Positions 48,117 to 58,704 of a DNA stretch of 64,000 nucleotides are shown in pieces. Position 1 is the stretch's first letter, and each line of letters starts with the position of its first letter. Position numbers and translations under genes: made by a program. Origin of the DNA: Pseudoxanthomonas sp. J31 (GTDB lineage: Bacteria; Pseudomonadota; Gammaproteobacteria; Xanthomonadales; Xanthomonadaceae); the NCBI RefSeq assembly GCF_000510725.1, contig NZ_AZNZ01000011.1, forward strand, positions 62,001-126,000. Reading direction: 5' to 3'. The notes beneath the pieces are model-generated. The model made no database searches, was not told the DNA's origin, and worked only from the letters and a program-made list of their open reading frames with translations.

Positions 48117-48172
48117 CGGCGCGTACGGGCGGCGTCGCCCGTCGTCCACCACCCCTACCCGGAGAACTGGCC

Positions 48173-49039
48173 ATGACCACCATCGAGAAGCTGCGCGTCG
48201 CCGAATACCCCACCATTCGCGTCGAGGGTCCGGCGGACGGCAGTGCCCACTGGCTTTACATGCATGCCGACGCGCACACCGGCGTGCGTCCCTGCTGCCG
48301 CTTCGAGATGCTGGAGGACATGTGGCGCTACATGAGCGCCATGACCCTGCCGCCGGAGCAGCAGGTCCCGGGCCGCCTGCGCCATTTCGTGCTGGCCTCG
48401 GCCGCCTCCGCCTACAACCTCGGCGGCGACCTGGACCTGTTCATGCGCCTGATCCGCGCCGGCGACCGCGCGCAACTGCTGGCCTATGCCAAGCGCTGCG
48501 TGGAGGGCGTGCACCACGTGCACACCGGGTTCGGCGGCGACGTGCACACCGTGGCCCTGGTCCAGGGCGATGCCCTGGGCGGCGGCCTGGAGATGGCCCT
48601 GGCCTGCCACACCATCGTCGCCGAGGAAGGCGTGGGCATGGGCCTGCCCGAGGTGCTGTTCGGGCTGTTCCCGGGCATGGGCGCCTACTCCTTCCTGTGC
48701 AAGCGGGTCAGCCCGCGCCAGGCCGAGCGCATGATCCTCAGCGGCGAGGTCTACAGCAGCGAGGAGATGTACCGGCTGGGCGTGGTCGACGTGCTGGTGC
48801 CCAAGGGCGAAGGCGAGGCCGCGGTGCGCGACCTGATCCGCCAGCACCAGCGCGCGCCGCACGCGCACCTGGCGATGAACGCGGTGCGCGGCATCGGCCA
48901 GCCGGTCGGCTACGAGGAATTGCTGCGGATCACCGAGGTCTGGGTGGACACCGCGCTGCAGCTGGGCGACAAGTCGCTGCGGACCATGGAGCGGATCGTC
49001 CGCGCCCAGACCCGGCGGGCCGGCCTGGCCGGGGGCTGA
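48173..49039 (+). CDS. rpfF: DSF synthase RpfF (crotonase fold)
   Basis: Makes the diffusible signal factor, a cis-2-unsaturated fatty acid, from acyl-ACP. 288 residues, enoyl-CoA hydratase fold. Both catalytic glutamates are in place: Glu140 (GGGLEMALAC) and Glu160 (GLPEVLFGLFPG), matching Glu141/Glu161 of Xanthomonas RpfF. The N-terminal region YPTIRVEGPADGSAHWLYMHAD is typical. Start at ATG 48173 behind CCGGAG. Convergent with rpfC, as in Xanthomonas. RpfC binds RpfF to restrain synthesis until signal accumulates. Confidence 0.95.
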   Translation: MTTIEKLRVAEYPTIRVEGPADGSAHWLYMHADAHTGVRPCCRFEMLEDMWRYMSAMTLPPEQQVPGRLRHFVLASAASAYNLGGDLDLFMRLIRAGDRAQLLAYAKRCVEGVHHVHTGFGGDVHTVALVQGDALGGGLEMALACHTIVAEEGVGMGLPEVLFGLFPGMGAYSFLCKRVSPRQAERMILSGEVYSSEEMYRLGVVDVLVPKGEGEAAVRDLIRQHQRAPHAHLAMNAVRGIGQPVGYEELLRITEVWVDTALQLGDKSLRTMERIVRAQTRRAGLAGG

Positions 49040-49057
49040 GCCAGCCGGGTGGCGGCC

Positions 49058-49076
49058 GGCCCGGCAATGCCGGGCC
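49058..49076. terminator. Small hairpin between convergent rpfF and rpfC
   Basis: GGCCCGGC - AAT - GCCGGGCC: 8-bp perfect stem without a T-tract. Probably a shared transcription end. Confidence 0.5.
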
Positions 49077-49101
49077 ACGCCAGCCGCCGCTGCCCTGCCC
49101 C

Positions 49102-51297
49102 TCAGCTGTCCCCGCGGTCGCGGGCGCCGCCATCGCGGGCCGCGACCCGGGCATCCAGCGCCTGCCGGCCCTGGGCCAGGGCCTCGACCAGTCGCGCCAG
49201 GTGCTCGCGCCATTCGTTGCGCATCTGCCATTCCGGCAGGCGCATCAACACCCCGCCCAGTTCCGCGACCCGCACCAGGCCCATGTTCGCGGCCACGCCC
49301 TTGATCGCGTGCGCGTGGTCGCGCAGCCGCGACCAGTCCGCGTCCTCGCCGGCCTGCTGCATCGAGGCCAGGCAGCCCTCGGCGTCGCTCAGGCAGTGGC
49401 GGATGAACTCCTGCTCGAAGGCCAGGCCCATGCCCATCGCCGCCAGTTCGTCCAGCACCGAGGGATCGAGCACGGCACCGGGGCCGCCGGCCGCCGCCGG
49501 CTGACGCTCCTCGCGCGCGCCGGTACCGCCCGCTCCGGCGCGGCGACCGCGCCGGAGCGCCACGTCTGCCAGCACGTCCAGCAGCCGCGCCGCGGCCACC
49601 GGCTTGGCCAGGAAGGCGTAGGCACCGGCTTTCTCGCAGCGCTGGATCGACTCGGGGGTGACGTCGGCGCTGAGCACCACCACCGGGGTCTGGGTGACCC
49701 CGCCGGCCTGCATCACCCGCAGCTGGCGCAGCAGGTCCAGGCCGCTGAGGCCGGGCATGTGCAGGTCGACGATGGCCACGTCGTAGTCGCGCTCGGCCAT
49801 GGCCTCGAGCACTTCCTCGCCGCCGGCGACGCAGGTCACGCGGTGGCCGGCCTTCTGCAGCAGGCGCTGCAGCACCATGCGGTTGGCTTCGTAGTCGTCG
49901 GCCACCAGCACCTGCATGCTGCGCACCCGCGCGCGGTGGCGCAGGAACGGGTCGGCGAAGGCGATCACCTTGCCGTCGCCGGCAGCCACGTCCTGGCCGC
50001 CCTCCTCCAGCACCGCGGGGCGCAGCGGGGCGGCGGTGGCCGGCTGGAACGGCACCTCGAACCAGAAGCGGCTGCCGCGCGGCTCCAAGTTCTCGTAGCC
50101 GATCCTGCCCCCCATGGCCTCGACCAGGCCGCGGGCGATGGTCGTGCCCAGGCCGGTGCCGCCGTAGCGGCGCGCCAGGCTGGCGTCGGCCTGCTCGAAG
50201 GCCTCGAACACGCGGCCGCGCATGGATTCGGGGATGCCGATGCCGGTGTCGCTGACCACGAAGCGCAGGCGCACGCCGCCGCCCTCCTGCACCCCGGCCA
50301 CGGTCACGTCCACCCGCACCCGCCCGGCATCGGTGAACTTGACCGCGTTGCCGACCAGGTTGAGCAGCACCTGGCGCAGGTGCACGGCGTCGCCGCGTAC
50401 CTGCTGCGGCACCGCGTCGTCGACCACCACCAGGTACTCCAGCTGCTTCTGCCGCGCCTGCGGCCGCAGGATCAGGCCGACCGAATCCAGCGCCTCGCGC
50501 GGGGAGAAATTCTCCGGGTTGAGCTTGACCTTGCCCGCCTCGATCGCGGAGATGTCCAGCACGTCCTCCACCAGGCCCATCAGGCTGCGGGTGGAGGCCT
50601 GGATGGTGCGCACGCACTCGCGCTGCTCGCCGTCCAGCTGGGTGGTCGACAGCAGCTCGGTCATGCCCGCCAGCCCGTTGAGCGGGGTGCGGAACTCGTG
50701 GCTCATGTTGGCCAGGAACCGGCTCTTGGCCTCGCTGGCGCGCTGCGCCTCCTCGGTGGCGCGGGTCAGCTGGCGCAGCAGGCTGGACAGGTACATCGGC
50801 ACGGCCACCAGGCCGGCCAGCAGGCCCAGGCCCAGCGCGCGCACCTGGTGCCAGAACTCGGTGAACCACAGCACCGAGCCGAAGCTGGCCACCGCCATGG
50901 CCACCGCCGCCAGCAGGTAGCGGTGGCCGTAGCGCAGGCCGTTGCCGACGGTCACCCACATCACCACGATGTAGACCCAGGCCAGCGGCTCGCCCATGCG
51001 GATCATGCCGGCGGCCATCAAGCCGTAGTCGGCGAGCATGCCCACCGCGCGGCGCAGGTCCGAGCGGCCGGGTCGCGCCAGCAGCGCGCCGAAGATCGCC
51101 AGGCTCAGGGCCAAGCCGCCGAGCACGATCGCCAGCACGTCGCGGTACTGCTCCGCATCCAGGCCGCTGCGCGAGGACGGCAGCAGCACGTAGCACAGGA
51201 TCAGCAGGATCAGGGCGACGCGCACCAGGGCCTGGCCGTGCTCGCTGTCCGGCCGGCCCGAGAGGCGGCGCCTGGTCCATTCCAGCGAGTTACGCAC
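49102..51297 (-). CDS. rpfC: Hybrid sensor kinase RpfC (DSF receptor)
   Basis: Membrane hybrid histidine kinase of 731 residues. Short N-terminal periplasmic-side tail (the DSF-contact region in Xanthomonas), five membrane segments between about 24 and 172, HisKA with the phosphoacceptor His200 (ANMSHEFRTPLNG), HATPase (NLVGNAVKFTDAG, DTGIGIPE, GGTGLGTTIARGLVEAMGG), receiver domain (VDLHMPGLSG, Asp near 515) and a C-terminal HPt domain (His about 663 in HAHAIKG). Starts with GTG at 51297, overlapping the rpfG stop by 8 nt. Senses DSF, phosphorylates RpfG, and holds RpfF inactive at low signal. Confidence 0.95.
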   Translation of the reverse strand: MRNSLEWTRRRLSGRPDSEHGQALVRVALILLILCYVLLPSSRSGLDAEQYRDVLAIVLGGLALSLAIFGALLARPGRSDLRRAVGMLADYGLMAAGMIRMGEPLAWVYIVVMWVTVGNGLRYGHRYLLAAVAMAVASFGSVLWFTEFWHQVRALGLGLLAGLVAVPMYLSSLLRQLTRATEEAQRASEAKSRFLANMSHEFRTPLNGLAGMTELLSTTQLDGEQRECVRTIQASTRSLMGLVEDVLDISAIEAGKVKLNPENFSPREALDSVGLILRPQARQKQLEYLVVVDDAVPQQVRGDAVHLRQVLLNLVGNAVKFTDAGRVRVDVTVAGVQEGGGVRLRFVVSDTGIGIPESMRGRVFEAFEQADASLARRYGGTGLGTTIARGLVEAMGGRIGYENLEPRGSRFWFEVPFQPATAAPLRPAVLEEGGQDVAAGDGKVIAFADPFLRHRARVRSMQVLVADDYEANRMVLQRLLQKAGHRVTCVAGGEEVLEAMAERDYDVAIVDLHMPGLSGLDLLRQLRVMQAGGVTQTPVVVLSADVTPESIQRCEKAGAYAFLAKPVAAARLLDVLADVALRRGRRAGAGGTGAREERQPAAAGGPGAVLDPSVLDELAAMGMGLAFEQEFIRHCLSDAEGCLASMQQAGEDADWSRLRDHAHAIKGVAANMGLVRVAELGGVLMRLPEWQMRNEWREHLARLVEALAQGRQALDARVAARDGGARDRGDS

Positions 51298-52426
51298 CGG
51301 AGGCCTCCCCGAGCGGCCGCGCCGAGGCGGCGGAGAACTGCTCGCAGATGTCCAGCAGGCGCTCGCGCGCGCGCAGCAGCGCGTCCACGCAGGCCGGGTC
51401 GAACAAGCGGCCGCGCTGGGCGTACAGGTAGGCCAATGCGGCGTCGATGCTCCAGGCCTCCTTGTAGGGACGGCGCGAGATCAGCGCGTCGAACACGTCG
51501 GCCACCGCCACGATCCGCGCCTCCAGCGGGATCGCCTCGCCGGCCAGCCCGTCGGGGTAGCCGCTGCCGTCCCAGCGCTCGTGGTGGCGCAGCGCGATCA
51601 GCGCGCCGGCCTGGATGAAGCGGTTGGGGCTGTCGGCCAGCAGCTCGTAGCCGATCCGCGGGTGGCGGCGCATGATCGCCTGCTCCTCCTCGGTCAGCTG
51701 CCCGGCCTTCATCAGCACCGAGTCCGGGATCGCGATCTTGCCCATGTCGTGCAGCGGCGCGGCCGCCTCGATCGTCTTCACCTCGTCCTCGGGCAGGCCC
51801 AGCGCCTCGGCGATCAGCGAGGCCACCCGCGCCATGCGTTCCAGGTGCGAGCTGGTGCCGGCGTCGCGGAACTCGATCGCGCGCGCCAGCCGCGACAGGG
51901 TCTCGCGCTCGCGTTCCTCGACCTCGTGCATGCTCGCCAGCAGCCGCTGCTCCAGCGACAGCGCGCGCTGCTTGACGGTCTCGGCCTGCTGCCGCAGCTG
52001 CAGCAGGTTGTGGCAGCGCGCGCGCAGCTCGCGCGGGCGCACCGGCTTGACCAGGAAGTCGATCACCCCGGCCTCGAGCGCGGCCTGGCGGATCGGCTCG
52101 TCGCCGACCACGGTGATCAGGATGATGGGGATGTCGCGGTGCCGCGGCAGGCGCCGGAAGCGGCGCGCGAACTCCAGCCCGTCGATGCCCGGCATGCGGT
52201 AGTCCAGCAACAGCAGGTCGACCGGGTGGTCCTCGCACCAGGCCAGCGCCTGGCGCGCGTCGCCGAAGTCGTGGACCTTCAGCTCCGGGGCGATGTCCTC
52301 GATGATGTGACGCAGCATCGTGCGTGCCGATGCCTGGTCGTCGACGATGGCGATGTCCAAGGCCTGCGCGTCCCGCCCTTGATCCGGCTTGCAGCATAAC
52401 GCGGCGCCGGCGGGTGCGACATCCAC
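51290..52426 (-). CDS. rpfG: Response regulator RpfG with HD-GYP phosphodiesterase
   Basis: Degrades cyclic di-GMP when phosphorylated by RpfC, which relieves repression of extracellular enzymes and motility. 378 residues, the same length as Xanthomonas RpfG. Receiver domain with Asp75 (LLDYRMPGIDG) and acidic pocket VDDQ, then HD-GYP with HDMGK (His226, Asp227), HHERWDGSGYPDGL (281-294, GYP at 289-291). Start taken at GTG 52426; a TTG at 52360 is an alternative. Directly after lysS on the same strand (45-bp gap). No rpfH lies between rpfG and rpfC. Confidence 0.95.
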   Translation of the reverse strand: MDVAPAGAALCCKPDQGRDAQALDIAIVDDQASARTMLRHIIEDIAPELKVHDFGDARQALAWCEDHPVDLLLLDYRMPGIDGLEFARRFRRLPRHRDIPIILITVVGDEPIRQAALEAGVIDFLVKPVRPRELRARCHNLLQLRQQAETVKQRALSLEQRLLASMHEVEERERETLSRLARAIEFRDAGTSSHLERMARVASLIAEALGLPEDEVKTIEAAAPLHDMGKIAIPDSVLMKAGQLTEEEQAIMRRHPRIGYELLADSPNRFIQAGALIALRHHERWDGSGYPDGLAGEAIPLEARIVAVADVFDALISRRPYKEAWSIDAALAYLYAQRGRLFDPACVDALLRARERLLDICEQFSAASARPLGEASGA

Positions 52427-52471
52427 GCCGGCGCAAGCGGAATTGGCGCGCGCCCGGCGGCGCGCGGGGGC

Positions 52472-53998
<1,527 letters not shown>

Positions 53999-54122
53999 GC
54001 TCTGGACCGGACGTGGCGCGGGGCGCGCCTGGGTTCTGGGCGGCCCGGCGCGCGTGGCGGCCGGGCCGGTCGTCGGGGGAGGATGCGGACGCGGATCGGC
54101 GCGCGGCGCGGCGGCCGCGGCC

Positions 54123-55251
54123 TCAGGCCGCGTCGGTCCGTTTGGCGCCGACCTGCAGGCCGGCCTTGAGGCTGGCCTCGACGAACTCGTCCAGGTCGCC
54201 GTCCAGCACCTTCTGGGTATCGCTGCGCTCGATGCCGGTGCGCAGGTCCTTGATCCGGCTCTGGTCCAGCACGTAGTTGCGGATCTGGCTGCCCCAGCCG
54301 ATGTCGGACTTGGTGGCCTCCACCGCGTCCTTCTCGGCGTTGCGCTTCTGCAGCTCCAGCTCGTACAGCTTGGCCGCCAGCATCTTCATCGCGCGGTCGC
54401 GGTTGGCGTGCTGGCTGCGCTCGGTCTGGCAGGCCACCACGATGCCGCTGGGCACGTGGGTGATGCGCACCGCCGATTCGGTCTTGTTGACGTGCTGGCC
54501 GCCGGCGCCCGAGGAGCGGTAGACGTCGGTCTTCAGGTCGGCCGGGTTGATCTCGATGTCGATCTTGTCGTCGACCTCGGGGCTGACGAACACCGAGGTG
54601 AAGCTGGTGTGGCGGCGGTTGTCCGAGTCGAACGGGCTCTTGCGCACCAGGCGGTGCACGCCGGTCTCGGTCTTCAGCCAGCCGTAGGCGAACTCGCCTT
54701 CCACGCGGAAGGTGGCGGACTTGATGCCGGCCACGTCGCCGCCGGAGACCTCCAGCAGCTCGGTCTTCCAGCCGCGCGACTCGCACCAGCGCAGGTACAT
54801 GCGCAGCAGCATCTCGGCCCAGTCCTGGGCCTCGGTGCCGCCGGCGCCGGCCTGGATGTCGACGAAGGCGTTGGCGCCGTCCATCTGCCCGGAGAACATG
54901 CGCTGGAACTCCAGCTTCTCGATCTCCTTCTCATAGCGGTCGACGTCGGCCACCACCGCCAGGGCGGTCTCCTCGTCCTGCTCGCTCTCGGCCAGCTCGA
55001 GCAGTTCGGTGGAGCCCTCCAGGCCCTCCAGCACCGCGGCGATGCCGCCGACGGTCTTGTCCAGCATCGCGCGCTCGCGGCCCAGGGCCTGCGCACGCTC
55101 CGGGTCGTCCCAGACGTTGGGCAGCTCCAGTTCGCGGTTTACTTCTTCCAGACGCTCTTTCTTGGCGTCGTAGTCAAAGATACCCCCGTAGCGAGACCAC
55201 GCGACCGGTAAGGTCGGCGATGCGCTGGCGGACGGGATTGAGCTCGATCAT
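54123..55251 (-). CDS. prfB: Peptide chain release factor 2 with programmed +1 frameshift
   Basis: Recognises UAA and UGA stop codons. The gene is read in two frames. Phase one starts at ATG 55251, 25 codons ([25 protein letters not shown]), ends at an in-frame TGA (55176-55174). At CTT-TGA-C a +1 shift (skipping T 55176) continues as [19 protein letters not shown] to the stop at 54123, total about 375 residues. The site has the classical upstream SD-like GGGGGT and CTTTGAC. The catalytic GGQ is in [11 protein letters not shown], and the codon-specific SPF in RKSPFDSD. Autoregulation: low RF2 favours the shift. Followed by lysS. Confidence 0.97.
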
Positions 55252-55320
55252 GGCGGCAACTGGCAGGTGAAAAGCGGTCGCCGATTCTAGCAGGATGCCG
55301 GGCGCGGCCCAGCAGGCGGC

Positions 55321-57183
55321 TCACGGGCGCACGCTGCCGTTGTCCTCCTGCAGCTCCGGCTTGAACGGAACGTCCGGCGGCGGCCGCGCCTCGGCCGCCT
55401 GCTCGTTGAGGTTGGGGTCGCTGATCCCGCAGCCGCCACCCAGCTGCAGCAGCGAGACCACGCAGGTGATCCGCTTGCCGTTGGTGCCCGGGATCGGGAT
55501 CGCCACCGACTTGATGCCCTTGCGCACCCATTCGGCCAGCAGCGACTCGTTCGGCACCCAGTAGCGGTCGAAACTGGTCGGCTCGTAGTCGTACGGCGGG
55601 CGCTTGAGCCAGGTACCGGATTGCTCGATGCGCTCGCGGGTCCAGGCATCGCTGTCGCCCCCGGGAGCACCGCGCTCGGCCAGGCCCTCGCCCGCTCCGC
55701 CCCCTGGGCCCTGCCCCGGCGCCTCGCCCGCGCCAGGCAGGCGCGCGCGCCCCTGGGCGTCGAACAGGCCCGGGCCGGGCCCCGCGGATTGGGCCTGTCC
55801 GCCCCAGCGGTCATCCGCCAGCACATTGGCCCAGGGATCGCTGCCCGGCGCCGTGCCACGCTCCTGGCGCGGCGCGGACGACGCCGCGCCGGGTGCCGCC
55901 GGTTCCGCGGCCGCAGCCGGCGCAGGGGCTGCCGCCGTAGCCGGCGACGGCGCCGCGGCCGACTCCCCAGGCTGGGGCGCAGGCGCGGCGGCTGCCGGGG
56001 CTGGCTGGGCCACGGCCGGCGCCGGTGCAGCGGCGCTCGGCGCGGCCGGCATCGGGACCTCGCGCGGGCGCAGCGCCGGGGCAGCCGACGGGCGCGGCTG
56101 CACCTGCGGCAGGCGCACCGGCGGAGTGGGCAGTGCGGTGGCGGCGACTGGCGCGGGCACCTCGCGCTGGCGCACCTCGGGCAGGCGCACCGGCGGCGCG
56201 GGCACCTCCAGCGGACGCACCGCCGGCGCCGGCAGCGCCGGCACATCGACCACGACGACCTCGCGCGGGCGCAGTTCCGGCTCGCGCGCCCGCGGCGCGG
56301 GCAGGTCCACCTCGCGCGGACGCGGCGCCTGGATGGCCGGAGCCGTGACCACCACCACCTCGCGCTCGCGCAGCTGCGGTTGCGGCTCGCGCACCGCGAC
56401 CTCGCGGACCGGCAGCGGCACCTGTGGGACAGGCACGCTGGCCACCTCGACCGGTTCCGGGAGTTCCACCTCGCGCAGCGCCACCTCCGGCAACCGCGGG
56501 GCTGGCGCCCGGGGCTCGATCAGCGGAACCGGCGGGACCTCGAGCGCGGCTTCGGCCGGATCGGCCTGCGCGCTCGCGACGGGTTCGGTTGCTGCGGCGG
56601 ACTGTCCCGCCGCGGCCGCCGCATCGGCCACCTGCGGCGCGGGCGTCGGCGGGGTCGGCCGCTGCCGTGCCTGGCCGGGCTGGCGCGCCGCGGCCGGCGT
56701 CACGGAGGCCTCGCCCTGCGCCGAATCGCCAGGCGTGCCCGCGGCACCCTCGCGGCCAACGAAGCCAATGCCCACGCGTTCCCCGCCGCCGCCGCCGGCC
56801 GCGCGCGGCGGGGGCGGCAGCAGCGACTGCAGGTAGGCGATCCAGGACAGCAGCAGCACGAATACCAGGTGCAACGCGGCGCTGCCGGCCCAGGACAGGG
56901 CGCGTAGCGGGCGTTCGTCGCGCGGCGCCGGCTGCCAGCCCTGGCGGAACAGCGCCAGCAGGGCCTGCCAGCGGGTCAGCTCCTCGCCGCGCGGCCAGGG
57001 CCCGGGCGGGCGCGCGGCCAGCAGTGCCACGAGTTCGTCCGCACGCAGCGCCGGGGCGGCGGCGGCCGGGGCGGCCTTCATCCACAGCGCCCAGCCGTAG
57101 GGCAGGCCGGTGCTGCGCTCCAAAGGCACGCGCACGCGCTCGCGCGCGTTGAGCAGCTGGATGATTTCGGCCCCCCGCGTCAC
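55321..57183 (-). CDS. Proline/alanine-rich transmembrane repetitive protein
   Basis: Protein of 620 residues. The N-terminal ~95 residues are a globular-looking part (IIQLLNARERVRVPLERSTGLPYGWALWM), then one membrane segment (SAALHLVFVLLLSWIAYLQSLL, about 98-119), then some 340 residues of low-complexity sequence rich in Pro, Ala, Val and Arg with recurring units such as VRLPEV, LRPREV, REVELP, APxxRLP. A C-terminal domain of about 95 residues follows (TSFDRYWVPNESLLAEW, GTNGKRITCVVSLLQLGGGCGI). The repeat region could span the periplasm, as in TonB. Starts with GTG at 57183, 15 nt after nfuA, so they are likely co-transcribed. Function unknown. Confidence 0.72.
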   Translation of the reverse strand: MTRGAEIIQLLNARERVRVPLERSTGLPYGWALWMKAAPAAAAPALRADELVALLAARPPGPWPRGEELTRWQALLALFRQGWQPAPRDERPLRALSWAGSAALHLVFVLLLSWIAYLQSLLPPPPRAAGGGGGERVGIGFVGREGAAGTPGDSAQGEASVTPAAARQPGQARQRPTPPTPAPQVADAAAAAGQSAAATEPVASAQADPAEAALEVPPVPLIEPRAPAPRLPEVALREVELPEPVEVASVPVPQVPLPVREVAVREPQPQLREREVVVVTAPAIQAPRPREVDLPAPRAREPELRPREVVVVDVPALPAPAVRPLEVPAPPVRLPEVRQREVPAPVAATALPTPPVRLPQVQPRPSAAPALRPREVPMPAAPSAAAPAPAVAQPAPAAAAPAPQPGESAAAPSPATAAAPAPAAAAEPAAPGAASSAPRQERGTAPGSDPWANVLADDRWGGQAQSAGPGPGLFDAQGRARLPGAGEAPGQGPGGGAGEGLAERGAPGGDSDAWTRERIEQSGTWLKRPPYDYEPTSFDRYWVPNESLLAEWVRKGIKSVAIPIPGTNGKRITCVVSLLQLGGGCGISDPNLNEQAAEARPPPDVPFKPELQEDNGSVRP

Positions 57184-57198
57184 CGCAAGGCCGCCGGG

Positions 57199-57795
57199 TC
57201 AGCCTGCGCGGCCGCGCGGCATGTACGGCGCCGAGCCGGAGTCGTGGTCGGTGGCGTCGCGCACCGCGGTCACCCCCGGCACCCGCGCCATCAGGGTCTT
57301 CTCGATGCCCTGCTTGAGGGTGACGTCGGCCATGCCGCAACCGTGGCAGCCGCCGCCGAAGCGCAGCCACACCACGCCGTCGGCGGAGACCTGCTCCACC
57401 GCGGCGCGGCCGCCGTGGGAGGCCAGCTGCGGGTTGATCTCGTTGTCCATCACCCAGCGCACGCGTTCGACCAGGGAGGCGGCCTCGCCGGGCGCCTCGC
57501 CCTTGATCTTGGGCGCGCGGATGGTCAGTTGCGCGCCGGTGCCCTGGTAGACGTAATCGATCTCGGCGCCGTCCAGCCACGGCACGCTGTCGGCGGCCAC
57601 GTACAGGGTGAAGCCCTCGCAGTCCACCGCCCACTCGTCGCCGGCCAGCTCGGACGGCTCGGCGAACTCCAGCCGCGCGTCGGCGCGCGGCGTGCCCGGG
57701 TCGACCGCGCTCAGGCGCACCCCCAGCCCGGGGATGCCCTCGCGTTCGACCAGCTTGCGGAAATGCGCCTGCGCGGTGTCTGAGATGTTGATCAT
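57199..57795 (-). CDS. nfuA: Fe-S biogenesis protein NfuA
   Basis: Cluster carrier of 198 residues. N-terminal degenerate A-type domain ([17 protein letters not shown]) and C-terminal Nfu domain with the active CxxC (Cys150, Cys153 in [19 protein letters not shown]). Supplies 4Fe-4S clusters, for example to aconitases, two of which are encoded in this window. Start at ATG 57795, 6 nt behind a TAGAAT hexamer. Confidence 0.95.
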   Translation of the reverse strand: MINISDTAQAHFRKLVEREGIPGLGVRLSAVDPGTPRADARLEFAEPSELAGDEWAVDCEGFTLYVAADSVPWLDGAEIDYVYQGTGAQLTIRAPKIKGEAPGEAASLVERVRWVMDNEINPQLASHGGRAAVEQVSADGVVWLRFGGGCHGCGMADVTLKQGIEKTLMARVPGVTAVRDATDHDSGSAPYMPRGRAG

Positions 57796-57807
57796 GCGGG
57801 TATTCTA
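57796..57807 (-). promoter_or_regulatory. -10 element giving a probably leaderless nfuA mRNA
   Basis: On the minus strand TAGAAT (57807-57802), then ACCCGC, then ATG 57795. No Shine-Dalgarno and no good -35. Confidence 0.5.
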
Positions 57808-57908
57808 GCCGGGTCCCGGCCCCCTCCCGCAGCCGGTGTGCCACGCCAGGCTGCAACGCTGCGTGCACGCCGCCACGGGGATCATCGGCCGGCAGATGGA
57901 GACCCGGC

Positions 57909-58253
57909 ATGCCAGACCTGATTCCGCTGTCGCAGGCGCACTGCATCCCCCGCAAGGGCATCGAGCACCGCCTTACCCAGGCGCGCCTGGCCGAGCTGCT
58001 GCCGGAGGTGCCCGGCTGGGAGCTGGCCGAGGAAGGCCGCGCCCTGGTGCGCACCTTCCGCTTCCGCGACCACCACCACACCATGGCCTTCGTGAACGCG
58101 CTGGCCTGGATCGCGCACCGGGAGGACCACCACCCGGACCTGGGCGTGCACTACGACCGCTGCGTGGTGCGCTTCTCGACCCACGACGTCGGCGGCCTGA
58201 GCGAGAACGACTTCATCTGCGCCGCCAAGGCCTCCGCCCTGCTCGAGGACTGA
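57909..58253 (+). CDS. phhB: Pterin-4a-carbinolamine dehydratase
   Basis: Small enzyme of 114 residues that recycles the pterin cofactor of aromatic amino acid hydroxylases (also called DCoH/PCD). The active-site histidines are in [52 protein letters not shown]. Start at ATG 57909. Next gene starts 2 nt after its stop. Confidence 0.93.
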   Translation: MPDLIPLSQAHCIPRKGIEHRLTQARLAELLPEVPGWELAEEGRALVRTFRFRDHHHTMAFVNALAWIAHREDHHPDLGVHYDRCVVRFSTHDVGGLSENDFICAAKASALLED

Positions 58254-58255
58254 AC

Positions 58256-58672
58256 ATGACCCGCGCCCTGCCCGTTTCCGCCGCCCTGCTCGGCACGCTG
58301 CTGCTGGCCGCTTGCGGCCGCGACGACGCCCCCCCGGCCGCGCCGGTGCCGCCGCCGACCGAGATCGCGGCGATCGACACCCCGCCGCCGCAGTACCCGG
58401 CCGAGCTGGGCTGCGCCGGGATCGGCGGGCAGAGCGTGCTGCAGGTGGAAGTGGGCACCGAGGGCACGCCTACCCGCATCACCCTGCTGCGCAGCAGCGG
58501 CAACGACGAGCTGGACCGCCTGGCACAGGAGGCTGTGCAGGGCTGGAAGTTCCGCCCGGCCACCCGCGGCGGCCAGCCGATCGCGCGGACCATCCAGGTG
58601 CCGGTGAACTTCACCCCGCCGCAGGTGCGCCCGGACGAATGCTTCGCCCTGGACGCCGGCCGCCGCCCCTGA
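58256..58672 (+). CDS. TonB C-terminal-domain lipoprotein
   Basis: Small lipoprotein of 138 residues: signal ending LLLAAC (Cys20), a Pro/Ala-rich linker, and a TonB C-terminal domain (PPPQYPAELGCAGIGGQSVLQVEVGTEGTPTRI... ELDRLAQEAVQGWKFRPATRGGQPI). It has no membrane anchor, only the lipid, so it is not a full TonB; the fold may interact with an outer-membrane receptor or other partner. Two nt after phhB and 32 nt before zupT. Confidence 0.8.
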   Translation: MTRALPVSAALLGTLLLAACGRDDAPPAAPVPPPTEIAAIDTPPPQYPAELGCAGIGGQSVLQVEVGTEGTPTRITLLRSSGNDELDRLAQEAVQGWKFRPATRGGQPIARTIQVPVNFTPPQVRPDECFALDAGRRP

Positions 58673-58704
58673 GTCCCCCGCCCCACCTCCCAAGGCCTGC
58701 CTGA

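Noticed and set aside
55139-55531. Separate small gene upstream of the long prfB frame
   Set aside because: Its first-frame part is the prfB N-terminus; the frame change is the programmed frameshift, not a second gene.
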